NCBI GenBank assembly: GCA_001247695.2
Contig: LGRX02033547.1
Span: 1 to 51,059, forward strand
Direction: 5' to 3'
Length of the DNA: 51,059 nucleotides
Source of the DNA: Cymbomonas tetramitiformis
Lineage: Eukaryota; Chlorophyta; Pyramimonadophyceae; Pyramimonadales; Pyramimonadaceae
Below the pieces are notes generated by a model. The model ran no database searches, was not told where the DNA came from, and was given only the letters and a program-made list of their open reading frames with translations. A program made the translations under genes and the position numbers. Of this stretch, positions 11,113 through 22,722 are shown piece after piece. How positions within the stretch are numbered: position 1 is the stretch's first letter; every line of letters starts with the position of its first letter.

Positions 11113-14100
11113 TCAAGCTAAACTACGCATGATGGAGACACATTGCGAGCGATATCCCCCACCAAAGAGATTGTAATGGTTAAGATCTGTGGCAATACCA
11201 CCCACCCCAATCTCAACTATTCACACCCTGCTAAATCCACCATGTTTCAAGATGCAAGCAATCCACTAGCGGAGTTCTGTGCATCGTTGTCTTCTCTCAC
11301 GATGCCTTTGGCAGAGATAGGTGTATCTTCTCACCACACACTTTAGTTGCAAGCTTCAAATGACACTCAACCAGCCATGCCCATTCTTTGTAGTCTGTGA
11401 TAGCATTTACTAACAGGATGACCGCTACTGCTAGACCAACGTCTCGACTTCAATGTGGAGCACAACTACAGGGACAGTGCAAATACACATGCCACACAGT
11501 CTTGGGATGCTGCAGTGTCATCACAGCTGGCGAAGGCAACAAAGCAATGTAGTAAACTGAAGACTGAAGGTCAGGTAGGGAACAAATGAGGTGATGAGCG
11601 ATTGGAGATGGCAAGAAGGCAATGTAGCAAAATGGGAATTAGATGCGACAACCAACCACTTTGACCAATAAGGGTCGAAGGTGGGATAGGTGATGCCAGA
11701 AGTAAGGGTCGGAGGTGGGATAGGCACTGCGGCAGAACTGAGGGTCCAAGGAGGAATAGGCATTGTGACAAAAATGAGGGTCCAGAAGTGAGATAGGTAA
11801 TGCGACAGACGTGGGACTGGATGGTGGAATGGGCAATGCGACAGCAGTGAGGATTGGAGGGGGCAGCGAGCCAATGCAGTAAAAGGTACAAATGTGGATG
11901 CGATAAAATAGAGGGGTGAGGAGACGTACAGTGGTAAAGTAAGTACAGCTGCTTTCTTTCTTCAAATCCTGGTTCCTGCACGAAGCGCTCGCGGCCGCCC
12001 CCCAATGCCTTGACATACAGGGCGGTGCGCTGGGGACCTTGCATCTTGGGTGTAGAATGCAAAGCGAGCTGTGAGCAAAAGCTGATGCTATCATAAATGG
12101 TGATGGGAGGGTCGGCTAGAAGTACTTAGCACACTGACCTTGGGGATAATCTCGTGGTAAGCAGAGTAGAAGCCCGGAGAGAAGCTAGCACACCTGCGAG
12201 TCCGTCACAGCCCCACCATCATTGCACTCAAGCAAGGCGATTCCCATACGGCACCTCCTTCCTCGCTCAGACACGATACGCGCGCGACGTGGCATCTCCA
12301 TCCTTACACGCGTATGAGCTGCATGCATCGAGGCTGATCCATACTTGGAACACGTACGCGCAAGTGTCACGTCATATCTTGCTGCAACAAGCAGGCAGGG
12401 GGCAAGCGCGCGCATGAGGGCTCCCATGCCTCTGGATGTTGGGGTGCGGTAGGAAGCTACCATGCCATCCCAAACTCTGCCTCGTGGTGCGCGTAGTACG
12501 TTGCAGGATCAAAGATAGCTGCCACTCCCAGCCGATCCATCCACAATCGGTACGCTATGCGGATGTCCCCATCTATTCATATGCAACAAAGCAAGATATA
12601 TGCGATGCTTACAAGGTCTCTATTTGTATGCGATAAACACACAGATGCGAGGCGCTCGTCAGGTCCTCGACACCTGCTTTGCACACCAGCTGCGTTGCCA
12701 AAAGGCACCTCAGAGCTCTGCATTTCTAAGAATATTTTTCTCTTGCCGGCAGCACGAGGTTAAGTTTGGTTCGAATTCAAAAGAAATGGTTTATCCCTAT
12801 TGTGTAATGGCAATAGCCCTCAGCTAAAGCTCTAAATCGCCGCCTGTTTCTAAAGCACAGAAAATCCCGCAATCCACAATTCATATTTTTTTTCTGACGC
12901 TCATTATTTTAATTCTGCTTTGCTGAGACTATAGACAATGCTCATCGTTCTGGTGCGAGCCCCACCTGCTAGGCCCCCCTTATCCCCATCCACCCAAAGC
13001 AGCAGGATATGTGCGACTACCCTCCAAGGTGGTGCACATTCTCCATCCTTGCTCTCTGGTATTCACGCGCCAGTGGTCGATGCGGTATTGAGTGTTGAAG
13101 AGTGGGGGCTCGAATCGCTGTGATTGCGATGCCTGGCCGTACACGCATATGTTGAGATCCCAGCTGCGGGAATGTGTATCGAAGGGAGCAAGGCACGCTG
13201 GTGGGACATAGGAATATTGCGCGATGACACACTTGCGACGAGATTGACTTTGTTGGCGGATGAATATTCTATCTGGTGAAACTTTGAGGCTGAGCAGGGC
13301 CTTAATTCGCCTTGGAAGGATCGCATATTTAGGGTTTCTGCTGCTCCGCTAGTCAGGGCTTCCGAAGTTCATTTCCCGACTATCCAAAGGACGCGGCGGA
13401 AGTGGCACATTCTTTACATTGGTTGGGGGGACGAGGACGACGCTGGTGCTTGAGAGACTGGGGTCGACGACTGGGTACGGTGGTTTGGACTGGGGCGTCG
13501 AGATTTTCAAGAACATCAACGTCGCCGCCTTCTGTAATTTCGAGGGGACAAGCCAGTGTTGAAGCACGGCGTGTGCCTGGAAATGAAGTATTGTTGTGCA
13601 TCCGGCTGGTAAGAAATCAACAATTTGTTATCGGTGAAAGTTGCGCCCTCTTGTCGCATCGCCGTCCTCGTTATGGGTCTCCCCACTGGCTCAAAGGCGG
13701 GCACCGCGTAAACTGGTAAACATAGGCCGCCACGTGCTCCAACTCCTCAACTTTGGTTGGGTGCATGAACCCTGGGCAGCCGCCCCCTGCACACGGGCAG
13801 TCCTCAGGTCTTCAAGCGGCCGCTCATGCTGACTGGACAGTCCTCAGGTCTTCAAGCGGCCGCTCATGCTGATTATACAGTCCTCAGGTCTTCAAGCGGC
13901 CGCTCATGCTGACTGGACAGTCCTCAGGTCTTCAAGCGGCCGCTCATGCTGATTAGACAGTCCTCAGGTCTTCAAGCGGCCGCTCATGCTGATTATACAG
14001 TCCTCAGGTCTTCAAGCGGCCGCTCATGCTGATTGGACAGTCCTCAGGTCTTCAAGCGGCCGCTCATGCTGATTGGACAGTCCTCAGGTCTTCAAGCGGC

Positions 14101-17100
14101 CGCTCATGCTGATTGGACAGTCCTCAGGTCTTCAAGCGGCCGCTCATGCTGATTGGACAGTCCTCAGGTCTTCAAGCGGCCGCTCATGCTGACTGGACAG
14201 TCCTCAGGTCTTCAAGCGGCCGCTCATGCTGATTGGACAGTCCTCAGGTCTTCAAGCGGCCGCTCATGCTGATTAGACAGTCCTCAGGTCTTCAAGCGGC
14301 CGCTCATGCTGATTAGACAGTCCTCAGGTCTTCAAGCGGCCGCTCATGCTGACTGGACAGTCCTCAGGTCTTCAAGCGGCCGCTCATGCTGATTGGACAG
14401 TCCTCAGGTCTTCAAGCGGCCGCTCATGCTGATTGGACAGTCCTCAGGTCTTCAAGCGGCCGCTCATGCTGATTGGACAGTCCTCAGGTCTTCAAGCGGC
14501 CGCTCATGCTGAGCTCACTCCAACTCCAAGCAAGCTGACTTTCCAACAACGTGTCCACCCAGTCCGTCTCCGAGTGTCAGGAGCACTTCACACATTTATG
14601 GTAGTATACAACCTCCAGGCCTGCCAAATACACGACTAGGATTTCCCAAGAACGCAGCTCGAAACTCAACTTCACGGCCGCGTGCATTTCGCCCACGCTC
14701 CTTGGCCAGCTTGGACCAATTTTGGATGAGATTGGACCCCGGCGATCCCTGCAAAACGGAATATGCTCTGAATGTGTTACTCAACCCTAACTAGGTGGAC
14801 ACCTAGTGTTGGTGGTATACTTGCAGCACTTCCTGGCGTGTCAGAGATTGCTCAAGGAGTGACACGCCGGGCACGTTTGTGTTCCCAGTGTGGGAGACGC
14901 ATGCCAGGTGGCCCCCTCGTGAAGGGCAGCCCGTGTGCTGGCCACTACCCTCCTGAAGCTCACCGGTTTACATCGCCTGAGTGGGAGCACCTCGTGAATC
15001 CTGCTGGTACTTATGACTTCGGAACTGAGCGGGTCCTTCGGGGGCCGGCTGATTGGGCTGTGGCGCTGCTGCACGTCCCCTCCCTGCTGCCTGGCAGGAA
15101 GTGCTCTGGGGGTGCTTCGGAAGCTGGTGGCCCTGGTGGCCGGGACCTGTGGCGAGGCGTGCCAGTACTGTCCGGAGACACCCAACGAGATTGCGTGCTG
15201 CTGTCTCGCGTGCACCCGACTCTTGTGCGTGGCACGCGCCGGGATTACGCCAGGTCTCACTCCGCTGGGCCGCTGTGGGCCCTGTTGGGCATTGGTGACG
15301 GGGTGGAGGGGTGCCGCATCGACCACCGCCTTGACCCGGCTGGTGTCGCAGATGCCGGCCTGGCGGGTCCCGGCTGGCACCACAGAGGGGCAGCGCCGGG
15401 GGCTCCGGGGCTGTGTGGACTTTCTCACCCAGTTTGCAGACAGACCACGGCTTGCCCGCCACGGCAGAAGACGTATGGGGTTATGCGGTTTATTCTGTGG
15501 ATATCCTTGCGTTCCGCCTGGACTCCTCTACGATCCCGACCTATACTGCCGGGGCTCCAGCCTAGCACGCTGAGCTTCGAGGTCCGGACCTATACTGCCG
15601 GGGCTCCAGCCTAGCACGCTGAGCTTCGAGGTCCGGACCTATATTGCCGGGGCTCCAGCCTAGCACGCTGAGCTTCGGAACCTATATTGCCGGGGCTCCA
15701 GCCTAGCACGCTGAGCTTCGGAACCTATACTGCCGGGGCTCCAGCCTAGCACGCTGAGCTTCGAGGTCCGGACCTATACTGCCGCCACGCGCAGAGCCCC
15801 TCCCTCCCTGGTCAACGCCACGCGCAGTGGCCCTCCCTCCCTGGTCAACGCCACGCGCAGTGGCCCTCCCTCCCTGGTCAACGCCACGCGCAGTGGCCCT
15901 CCCTCCCTGGTCAACGCCACGCGCAGTGGCCCTCCCTCCCTGGTCAACGCCACGCGCAGTGGCCCTCCCTCCCTGGTCAACGCCACGCGTACTAGCCGCG
16001 TGTTGTTGCAAGCAAGCACAGCTCCTCACCGGGTTGGCCGTCCACTGCAGACATGTTGCCCGACCTGCTCCGCGGCACACCCGCCAGCCCAGACCACACC
16101 AGTGCTTCACCTGGGAGGTCCTTGCAAAGCCGCTCTGTGGGCTGCAAGCGCAGAAAACGCCTCGAAACGAGCCAATCAGTGGGCTGCGCGCTAAAGGTGC
16201 TTGGAGACGAGCCAATCAGTGGGCTGCGCGCTGAAGGTGCTTGGAGACGAGCCAATCAGTGGGCTGCGCGCTGAAGGTGCTTGGAGATGAGCCAATCAGT
16301 TGGCTGCGCTCTGAACGCGCTCAGAGTTGATCCAATCAGTGGGCTGCGCGCTGAAGGCGCTTAGAAACGAGCCAATCTGTGGGCTGCATGCGCGGAAGAA
16401 ACCTCAAACGAACCAATCGGTGGGCTGCGCGTTGAAGGCGCTTGGAAACGGGCCAATCAGTGGGCTGTGCGTGGAGGAGACCCGAAACCAAGTCAGTCAG
16501 TGAGGTGCGCGCGCCGAAATGCTGAAAACGGGGCCCGGGAAGAGGCACGCCTGCTAGTGCGCTAAGCGGGGCTTTGCTAGAGTTTTTAGGGTTTAGGGCA
16601 GCAAGCCAAGCAGCTATTCAAAGAATGTGGCAGAAGAAACTCTTGGGGAATCGAGAAACGGCGCAGAGGGCACAGTTGCACACCACAAGTCGCCATGAAT
16701 GATGCTGGGTGCCACGTGGAGATCTGGCGCCGCGCCCCACAGCCCATAGACCACCATCCATCCGAGTTCATGCACTCCCCCGATCAATTTCAGTGAAAGT
16801 TTGAGCAGTAGTTTCAGGCTGCTCAGAGCAAATGGCGCAGAGCACAGGAGGATGACCGCGTTTCGAGCGCACTCTCCGAGCAAGCAAGCTCACAACTCGG
16901 CCATGTTGTCACCGGGAGCAACAAAGGTCCACCCAACCATATCGATCCGACCTTTGCCGCGACAAGGCGTGTCATTCACACCACGGTGAAGGCGTCAAAA
17001 GATGGGTCAAAACCGGAAAAAAAATCGTCGAGTTTCGGGAGGAGCTTATCCCCAAGCTTGTTCAGATCGCTGAAATGCATTTAGTGCCCATCCTCCCGAT

Positions 17101-20100
17101 CCCCCTTCACACATTGAATGGAATGAGATCAGCCGACAAAAGCTAGCCCACCAACATCCCAGTGGATGTGAGAAGCAATTCAGGAGCTTTACAGCTGTAC
17201 AATGGAGCAGGGCGGGGCCGTGACAAGATACCACCAACTCATACATATCCCCAACCCAGATGCAAAGCAGCATGGACAGATGATACGATGTGACCTCACA
17301 CCCACACACACAGCCCGCTCGCCCTGTGTGAAATGCCTTCAATGCCCATATTGCCCGGCCCTTGCTCAAGCTGCGCATGCTCCCTTTAGTGCCTTCAGCT
17401 GTCTTCCTTCGGGCCCTCCCTCCGCGCTCCCGAGGTGCTGGAATGAAGCGCTCTTATCACGCACGAGAGGGGGATATGTATGAATGGGAATCCTCCCCAC
17501 AATTATGACCACATACAACTGTCTGGACCACATACAACTAGATACAGGTGGATGGCAGGCACTCAAGTTTGGGAGGAGCAGGTGAAGTTGCTGCAGGATG
17601 CTCAGTGTGTTACGGGTGAAAAGACAGGTGTGGGAGGGGGCTTTGGAGCAGTTAGGGGGCAGGCCACAACGGAGACAAGTTGCTGGTAGGCGGCTAGGGC
17701 CGCTCGAAGGGTGAATGGAGGCCGGCTTTGGCCAGGTGCTTCAGTGGACGGAGCAGTCGCGGAAGCGCTCAGGTGGCTCAGTGAGGCTTAGGGGTCTCCG
17801 TGTTCACGAAGCTCTGGAAAATCCGGATGAATGTCCCCGAGTGTGTGCTGTATCCTCTGATTCCCGGCGTGGGTACATAGTGCACCTGATTGGTATGTTT
17901 TCGTTGGCAGTCCGGTGGCTTAAATACTGGCCGCCAAAGAGATAGGTTTAATTAAGGATAAGCACAAACCCGCCAGCGGAGTTGGGTAAAGCACGAGCGC
18001 TTCCGACACTTCCAGCTTCTTTGACGTCCTTGCGTCTTGACTCAGGTTCAATAACAAAAACTATCCACGCAGCGGACATTGGTCACTCAGAAGCTAGGGG
18101 TGAGGCAACCTGATAGGCGGGCCCAAGGGAGTGGAGGGGCCCTCGACGCACCTGTCTCTGGCCAAACGCAGCTGGTGCGCTAACCGCCTTTCTCTGAAGA
18201 AGTCAACCCTGCAGCGTAACACCCACCGCCCACTGCACCACGTCATCACGCGCCCTCTGCCCAGACTCGCCGCGCCGAGCCCAGCCGGGGACTCCTTCCA
18301 TGACACCCACCCAAACAAAGTTCAGCACAAACCTTCTCCGGCTGCCCTGTGCACTGACCATTCAGATGTTCATTTACCGCATATGGCAGCACATCATCTT
18401 CAGCGATTTGTTGAAATGGGTTTTTAGTGGTTTCGTGGTTTCAAAATTATGGGAACAGTAAATTTAGTGGTCTCAAATTTTGTAGCTGATCGACCTGAGC
18501 CTGCGCCGCTGACTGTCACGGTTTGAACTAACCAAGAGTAGCTATCCTCCTGATACGCGTACAAGTAGGGGTCCCAACAGACATGGACTCAGATCTATCC
18601 TTTTGCAGTTCCCACATCAACCAACCCAGCATCTCTGTATGAGTTGCAATGAGCATTTTACAAATATAAAACACTCAAAAATAGACTTTCACTTAGTCTG
18701 GCTGGTAGCTGAGCTACAGCACCAGCTAGATAAAAGCGAGATGAATGTATGCAGTGTACCTTTTTGACAATCGAGATCGAGTGTACAACAGAAACAAAGA
18801 ACCCAAGCTCTTTATAAAGACAGACCTGGGCAAATTACTCAATCAACTCAATCAACTCAATCAATAAGCAAAATGCAGTTGTGATTGGTTGGCGCGCGTG
18901 CAAGTCACGATATGCCACGTCATATATCACTCAGAGTCAGATGAGCGAAGCGAAGAAAGACTTCGGAAAACGAAATGTAGAACCGATAAGACGCGACGCG
19001 ACGTCTCATGAAACGAAAACGAATCGTCAACGTCGCACGTGTCGCGAGTCTGGGTAGTGTCCTCGTAAACGAATCGTCATCTGGCATGCATGTTTGCATG
19101 CTGACTGACATGACCAACACAATTGATGACGGCCTAGCGGAGATCTTGAGATCGACAAGTCTAGTATGCATGCGTATACCGGAACAGCCACAGTGGCACG
19201 CACAGCCGCACGCACCAGTTGTCCATCCACCCGTTAGGCTGTGGGGTGGCTCCGATGGTGTTGTCCACCGAAAATCCTGCGCTCAATATGCAGTCCCATC
19301 CCGTGCTTTCATTCGCACTGCCGCCACCCACCGACGGCCAAACAGAAACCCCCATTCCACCGACACCCCTGCACTCGTCTTACTGTCTCGTCCAGCGCGC
19401 TTCCCTTCAATACCGCGATCCACCGCCGGCCAATAAGAAGCCCCATGGCCTTAAGACTGGTATGCAGAGATGCAGCAACCACTGACGCCAAAACATGTAG
19501 GAAGCAGTAACAAATAAAGAAATAAGTAGCGCATTAAGACGTATGCCACAGCTTGTCAACTCGACGGTCGGTGGCAAAAGCTTTAGGCAAAGCGCCGGCA
19601 GCCAGAGACACCAGCCTACACGTGGCACAAGTGAGTGACAGACCTGAGCACGTCGAAAGCCCTTGGGCACTGGCATGGGGGTGGGGGAGTCTCAGGGAAG
19701 GTGAGGCTGAACAGGGGATGCAACCCTTACCGAATTGGCCATTACGGGCTTCTGCTACGGCTGGCTCTGCCTGTCACCACGACATTTTCCGCTGAGATGA
19801 AACCTCCCAGGTGGAAAGCGCTTCCAAAGGCGACGGTTCTTCAAAAAATAAGCACTGAACTTGGACCGTGCACTTAAATAGATGCATATAAGCACGCATG
19901 CGGATTTCCGGCGTGGGTCTAGATGTACAGTGGCATGTGGCACGCGGGGTTCCGGAGCGGATCTCCGCATACGGCGGTACGTAGCATATGGAGTTCCAGA
20001 CAGGTTTGTCAGGACGCGACGAAAGGTCCCACTCTCTGACCTTGTGCATAAGAGCAAGCTGCCGGCCAAACTCCTCCGGATCCGCTCGTCCACCAAAAGT

Positions 20101-21750
20101 TAAATGCTCCATCACAATGAACGACCCTTCAACAGCCAGACCCCAATACCCTCAGCATGATTTGCCGTGGCAGAGCAAGTACAAAGGTGGGATGCCGCGG
20201 ATCTGTGGCTATGCACCAAAGTTTCTCAGAGCGTGAAAAGGTTCGACCGCCGATGGCTTGGGGGACCCTCGAGCAGGGCGCGCAGGGGCTTGGGGGACCC
20301 TCGAGCAGGGCGCGCAGGGGCTTGGGGGACCCTCGAGCAGGGCGCGCAGGGGCTCGAGCAGGGCGCGCAGGGGCTTGGGGGACCCTCGAGCAGGGCGCGC
20401 AGGGGCTTGGGGGAGCAGGACCTCGAGCAGGGCGCGCAGGGGCTTGGGGGACCCTCGAGCAGGAGCTCGAGCAGGGCGCGCAGGGCTTGGGGACCTCGGC
20501 AGGGCGCAGGCTCGAGCAGAGCGCGCAGGGGCTTGGGGGACCCTCGAGCAGTGCGCGCAGGGGCTTGGGACCTGGGCTTGGGCGAGCGCAGGAGGGCTTG
20601 GGGGACCCTCGAGCAGTGGCGCGGGGAGCTTGAGGGGACCTCGAGCAGAGCGACGCAGGGCTTGGGGACCCTCGAGCAGAGTACAGCGCGCAGGAGCTTG
20701 GGGGACCCTCGAGGCAGGGCGCGCAGGGGCTTGGACCCTCGAGCAGGGCTTGGGGCTTGGGGGACCCTCGAGCAGGGCCTTTAGGGGCTTCGGGGACCCT
20801 CGGGCGCGCAGGGCGCGCAGGGGCTTGGGGGACCCTCGAGCAGAGCGCGCAGGGGCTTGGTGGACCCTCGAGCAGGGCGCGCAGGGGCTTGGGCTGGGCG
20901 CTCAAGCGTCGTGAGATGGAGCTTGAAGCCGCGCGCACGGTGCGCTCGCGGGCGTGGGTTCAGCGCGCGAACCTCCGCGGCCGGTCAAGGGACCGTAGTG
21001 AAGGATCTCGGGGATGCGCAGCGTTTGGGTGGCGAACATTGCCTGCAAACCAACACGCCCGCAAGAACCCCGATTTCGGCAGTTTCCATATTCCAAATTC
21101 AGGCATTTTAATCGCGCGACGGTTTGCCTCCTCGAGTGAGCGCAAGATTGCCGCTCCTCCGCCCCGACTTCACCCCAGGACGCATAACGACAGGCACGTT
21201 CCCATCAAGGACCGCGGCGCCGGGCGATCCGTAAGATGTATCGGTGTTTGAGTTGTGACCTCCTTTTTACCTTCAGTCCTTCTGCCTCGCCCGCAAACAT
21301 CGACTCGTCTCTCCCAGGACTGATCTGCACAACACGCAAAGCGCACCATCCTCTTTAGGTACACACGAAGCCTTTGGAGCACCTGGTAAGGGCAACTAGG
21401 AGCGAGCAGGTATCCTCGGTTCAGACCAGTGTCGGGTGCTGACATGAGTTATGAGGGAGTACCTTCACAAAGTATCGGGAGCCGTTCTCTGGCCCGCGCC
21501 CGCGCCCGCGCACCATCACACCCCGGCCGTTTGGAAGAATGGCGAAACACCAAGAAAAAAAACATCAAGGGTTAGCTAGGGGCGGCTGGCGAGCACGCGT
21601 ACCTGTCTCGAAGGTGTAGGCACTCGCCCAGTCAGAGTAGCCGGCGTTCTGCTTCCGAACTACAGCACCGCTGCCCATGTTTTGTTGTATCCAGTCCGCA
21701 GCGATGTCGTCTGGCGATCTGCGCAGGGGTGTTGCATGGGGTTTAGGCAT
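11113..21750 (-). CDS. FN3K: Fructosamine-3-kinase (ketosamine kinase), 15 exons
   Basis: Kinase that phosphorylates ketosamines on glycated proteins, priming deglycation. I joined 15 exons (minus strand): 21750-21603, 21488-21463, 21324-21271, 21042-20973, 20126-20041, 19770-19731, 19276-19216, 18208-18152, 17069-17014, 16723-16684, 16064-16030, 12524-12461, 12193-12139, 11975-11930, 11186-11113. All introns are GT-AG, every phase matches, and the sum is 912 nt (303 residues), the normal family length. Motifs in order: RYFVK with the ATP-binding Lys (K58), MFAGEAEGL (68-75), GSFIVMEHL (100-108), LALMHK, FGFSVDNTIG, the catalytic loop IIHGDLWSGN (H209, D211, N216), the metal-binding IFDPATYYAHHEAEF (D230) and a terminal LNHYNLFGGGY. 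All catalytic residues are present. The start is the first in-frame ATG of exon 1; a further upstream exon, for example a transit peptide, is possible. Introns run from 114 to 3,505 bp and are full of minisatellites. Confidence 0.92.
11590..11890. repeat. Degenerate tandem repeat in last kinase intron
   Basis: About six diverged units of roughly 45 bp sharing GAGGGTC(C/G)A-GGTGGGATAGGCA-TGCGACAG. They lie inside intron 14 of the fructosamine-3-kinase gene and generate overlapping spurious ORFs. Confidence 0.6.
13797..14512. repeat. 40-bp minisatellite, 18 copies, NotI site in each
   Basis: The core TCCTCAGGTCTTCAAGCGGC starts at 13801 and recurs every 40 bp exactly through 14481. Each unit contains GCGGCCGC. 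Only a 6-7 base patch after CATGCTGA varies (CTGGA, TTATA, TTGGA, TTAGA). It lies in intron 11 of the kinase gene. Near-identity of units implies recent expansion or homogenisation. Confidence 0.95.
15541..15782. repeat. 49-bp minisatellite, five copies
   Basis: Units start at 15541, 15590, 15639, 15682 and 15725, with a partial at 15774. Two units lack a short GAGGTCCG block. The shared core is CTATACTGCCGGGGCTCC. It lies in kinase intron 11, directly joined to the next array. Confidence 0.9.
15783..15989. repeat. 33-bp minisatellite, six copies
   Basis: Units start at 15783, 15816, 15849, 15882, 15915 and 15948, with a partial at 15981. The shared core is CGCCACGCGCAGTGGCCC. The unit is a multiple of three, so frames stay open on both strands and produce repetitive false proteins. 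It lies in kinase intron 11. Confidence 0.95.
16160..16480. repeat. 40-bp repeat carrying CCAAT words, eight copies
   Basis: CCAATC occurs at 16172, 16212, 16252, 16292, 16332, 16372, 16413 and 16453, each within GAGCCAATCAGTGGGCTGCG. The period is 40 bp, the same as the unrelated array at 13.8-14.5 kb. It lies in intron 10 of the kinase gene. CCAAT boxes are known binding sites for NF-Y-type factors; use as such here is inference. Confidence 0.85.
20254..20895. repeat. GC-rich minisatellite with XhoI and BssHII words
   Basis: About twenty variable-length units built on GGGGGACCCTCGAGCAGGGC followed by GCGCAGGGGCTT. Indels change unit length (about 20-33 bp). It lies in intron 4 of the kinase gene and yields several long collagen-like false ORFs on both strands. 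Confidence 0.9.
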
Positions 21751-22722
21751 ACTCCTGGGTACCTCACAGCTGCCCACGCAGTCTGACACCGGGAAGAGCG
21801 AAAAGCGATAAATGATACCACCCTGCAAATATTCAACAAGATTACCCGCATCGTGTCGTTGTGCGTCCCCTGAGAGCGGCTCCAAGACTTGCGGGGCGTG
21901 AAATACGTTCGACTGGGAGTGGCCTTGGAGCTCCCGAAGCCCGAAAGGACAGAGGCATGGCGTTACGCGCAGAGAAGGTGACACTATTTCCTTGCATCCT
22001 GCACAAATGTGATTCGCGATAATACTCGCTTTTGTCTTAGCAACACTCTGACAGTATGAATATCACCCTGTTGTCATCGACCATAATTTACAATATCTTG
22101 GCAACCCTCTCGTCTGACGCTACTGTATAAAGTGTAACGCACTAACGCTAGCGCCATCGCCACTTCCCATCCGATCGCATGACGATGCGATGTCTCTGTG
22201 ACAGGCGAGGGGGAGTATTAATAGTAGATAGGAAGATACGTAGTATACGTATAGTAGTAGTAGTAGTAGATACTCCCCCTCGCCTGGCCAGACGAGAGGT
22301 GAGAGTAACCCTCGCCTGTCAGGCTGTCTTGTGACCGACCCATCGCATGCATGAGCAAACGAAAGGAAAGGATTCGATGAAAACGATAGCACTAGGGCTC
22401 TAGCAGTCTGTTTCTTTTTGGGCAGTGCACGATCGGATGAAGGGCCGGGTTACAACCACAAGTTTGCAGCAAGTCGCTTCCTGCTCCTCCACCTAAATGC
22501 ACTTTGCTGCTGTGGGATTTCACAGCTCAATAGCGATTCGAATGGCCTTGGCTTCTGCACTGCTTTCTTGCATTGAGAATTACTGTGCGAATCGGATGCG
22601 CTTCAAGCTTGCACGCTCTTTATAGAGTCCAACAGAGTGCTCGGCGGTCCTCACATCAGGATATGGAGCACTAAGCACGTGAAAACCTTGCCATATTTGT
22701 AGTGGAGGTGGCGGTACCCTGT
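21751..22722. promoter_or_regulatory. Divergent intergenic region between kinase and FRAG1-like gene
   Basis: About 970 bp lie between the two head-to-head gene starts and should hold both promoters. I see no clear TATA element. Its main feature is the 16-bp inverted repeat at 22202-22286, and further copies of CCCTCGCCTG follow near 22310. Confidence 0.4.
22202..22286. repeat. 16-bp perfect inverted repeat
   Basis: CAGGCGAGGGGGAGTA (22202-22217) pairs with TACTCCCCCTCGCCTG (22271-22286) across a 53-bp loop rich in TAGTAG. A third, partial copy follows at about 22312-22320. It may be a MITE remnant or a hairpin in the shared promoter region. Confidence 0.8.

Noticed and set aside
12764..12776. 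GGTTCGAATTC resembling a tRNA T-loop
   Set aside because: No acceptor, D or anticodon stems can be folded around it.
13349..13770. Minus-strand frames reading ITEGGDVDVLENLDAP and VEELEHVAAYVYQF
   Set aside because: Protein-like, but within kinase intron 11 and without consistent splice joins or a known domain.
13797..14512. CRISPR-like regular array
   Set aside because: The 40-bp period has no unique spacers; only a few bases vary. It is a eukaryotic minisatellite.
14596..14784. Minus-strand exon-like segment after a TTTTGCAG site (GREVEFRAAFLGN)
   Set aside because: It does not fit the kinase protein and has no partner exon I could join; probably chance.
14772..15614. 280-codon plus-strand ORF with CSQCGRRM zinc-like motif
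   Set aside because: It shares the region with several equally long ORFs on both strands, runs into the 49-bp array and lies in a kinase intron. A nested gene cannot be excluded, but nothing supports it.
15703..16274. Repetitive ORFs rich in VALTREGGPLR or ALPPWSTPRAV
   Set aside because: They arise from the 33-bp array, whose length is a multiple of three, inside kinase intron 11.
16590..16606. TTTAGGGTTTAGGG telomere-like word
   Set aside because: Only two units on an internal intron site; not evidence of a telomere.
20129..20938. Long collagen-like ORFs on both strands, up to 269 codons
   Set aside because: They are translations of the GC-rich minisatellite in intron 4 of the fructosamine-3-kinase gene; every frame gives a repeat protein.
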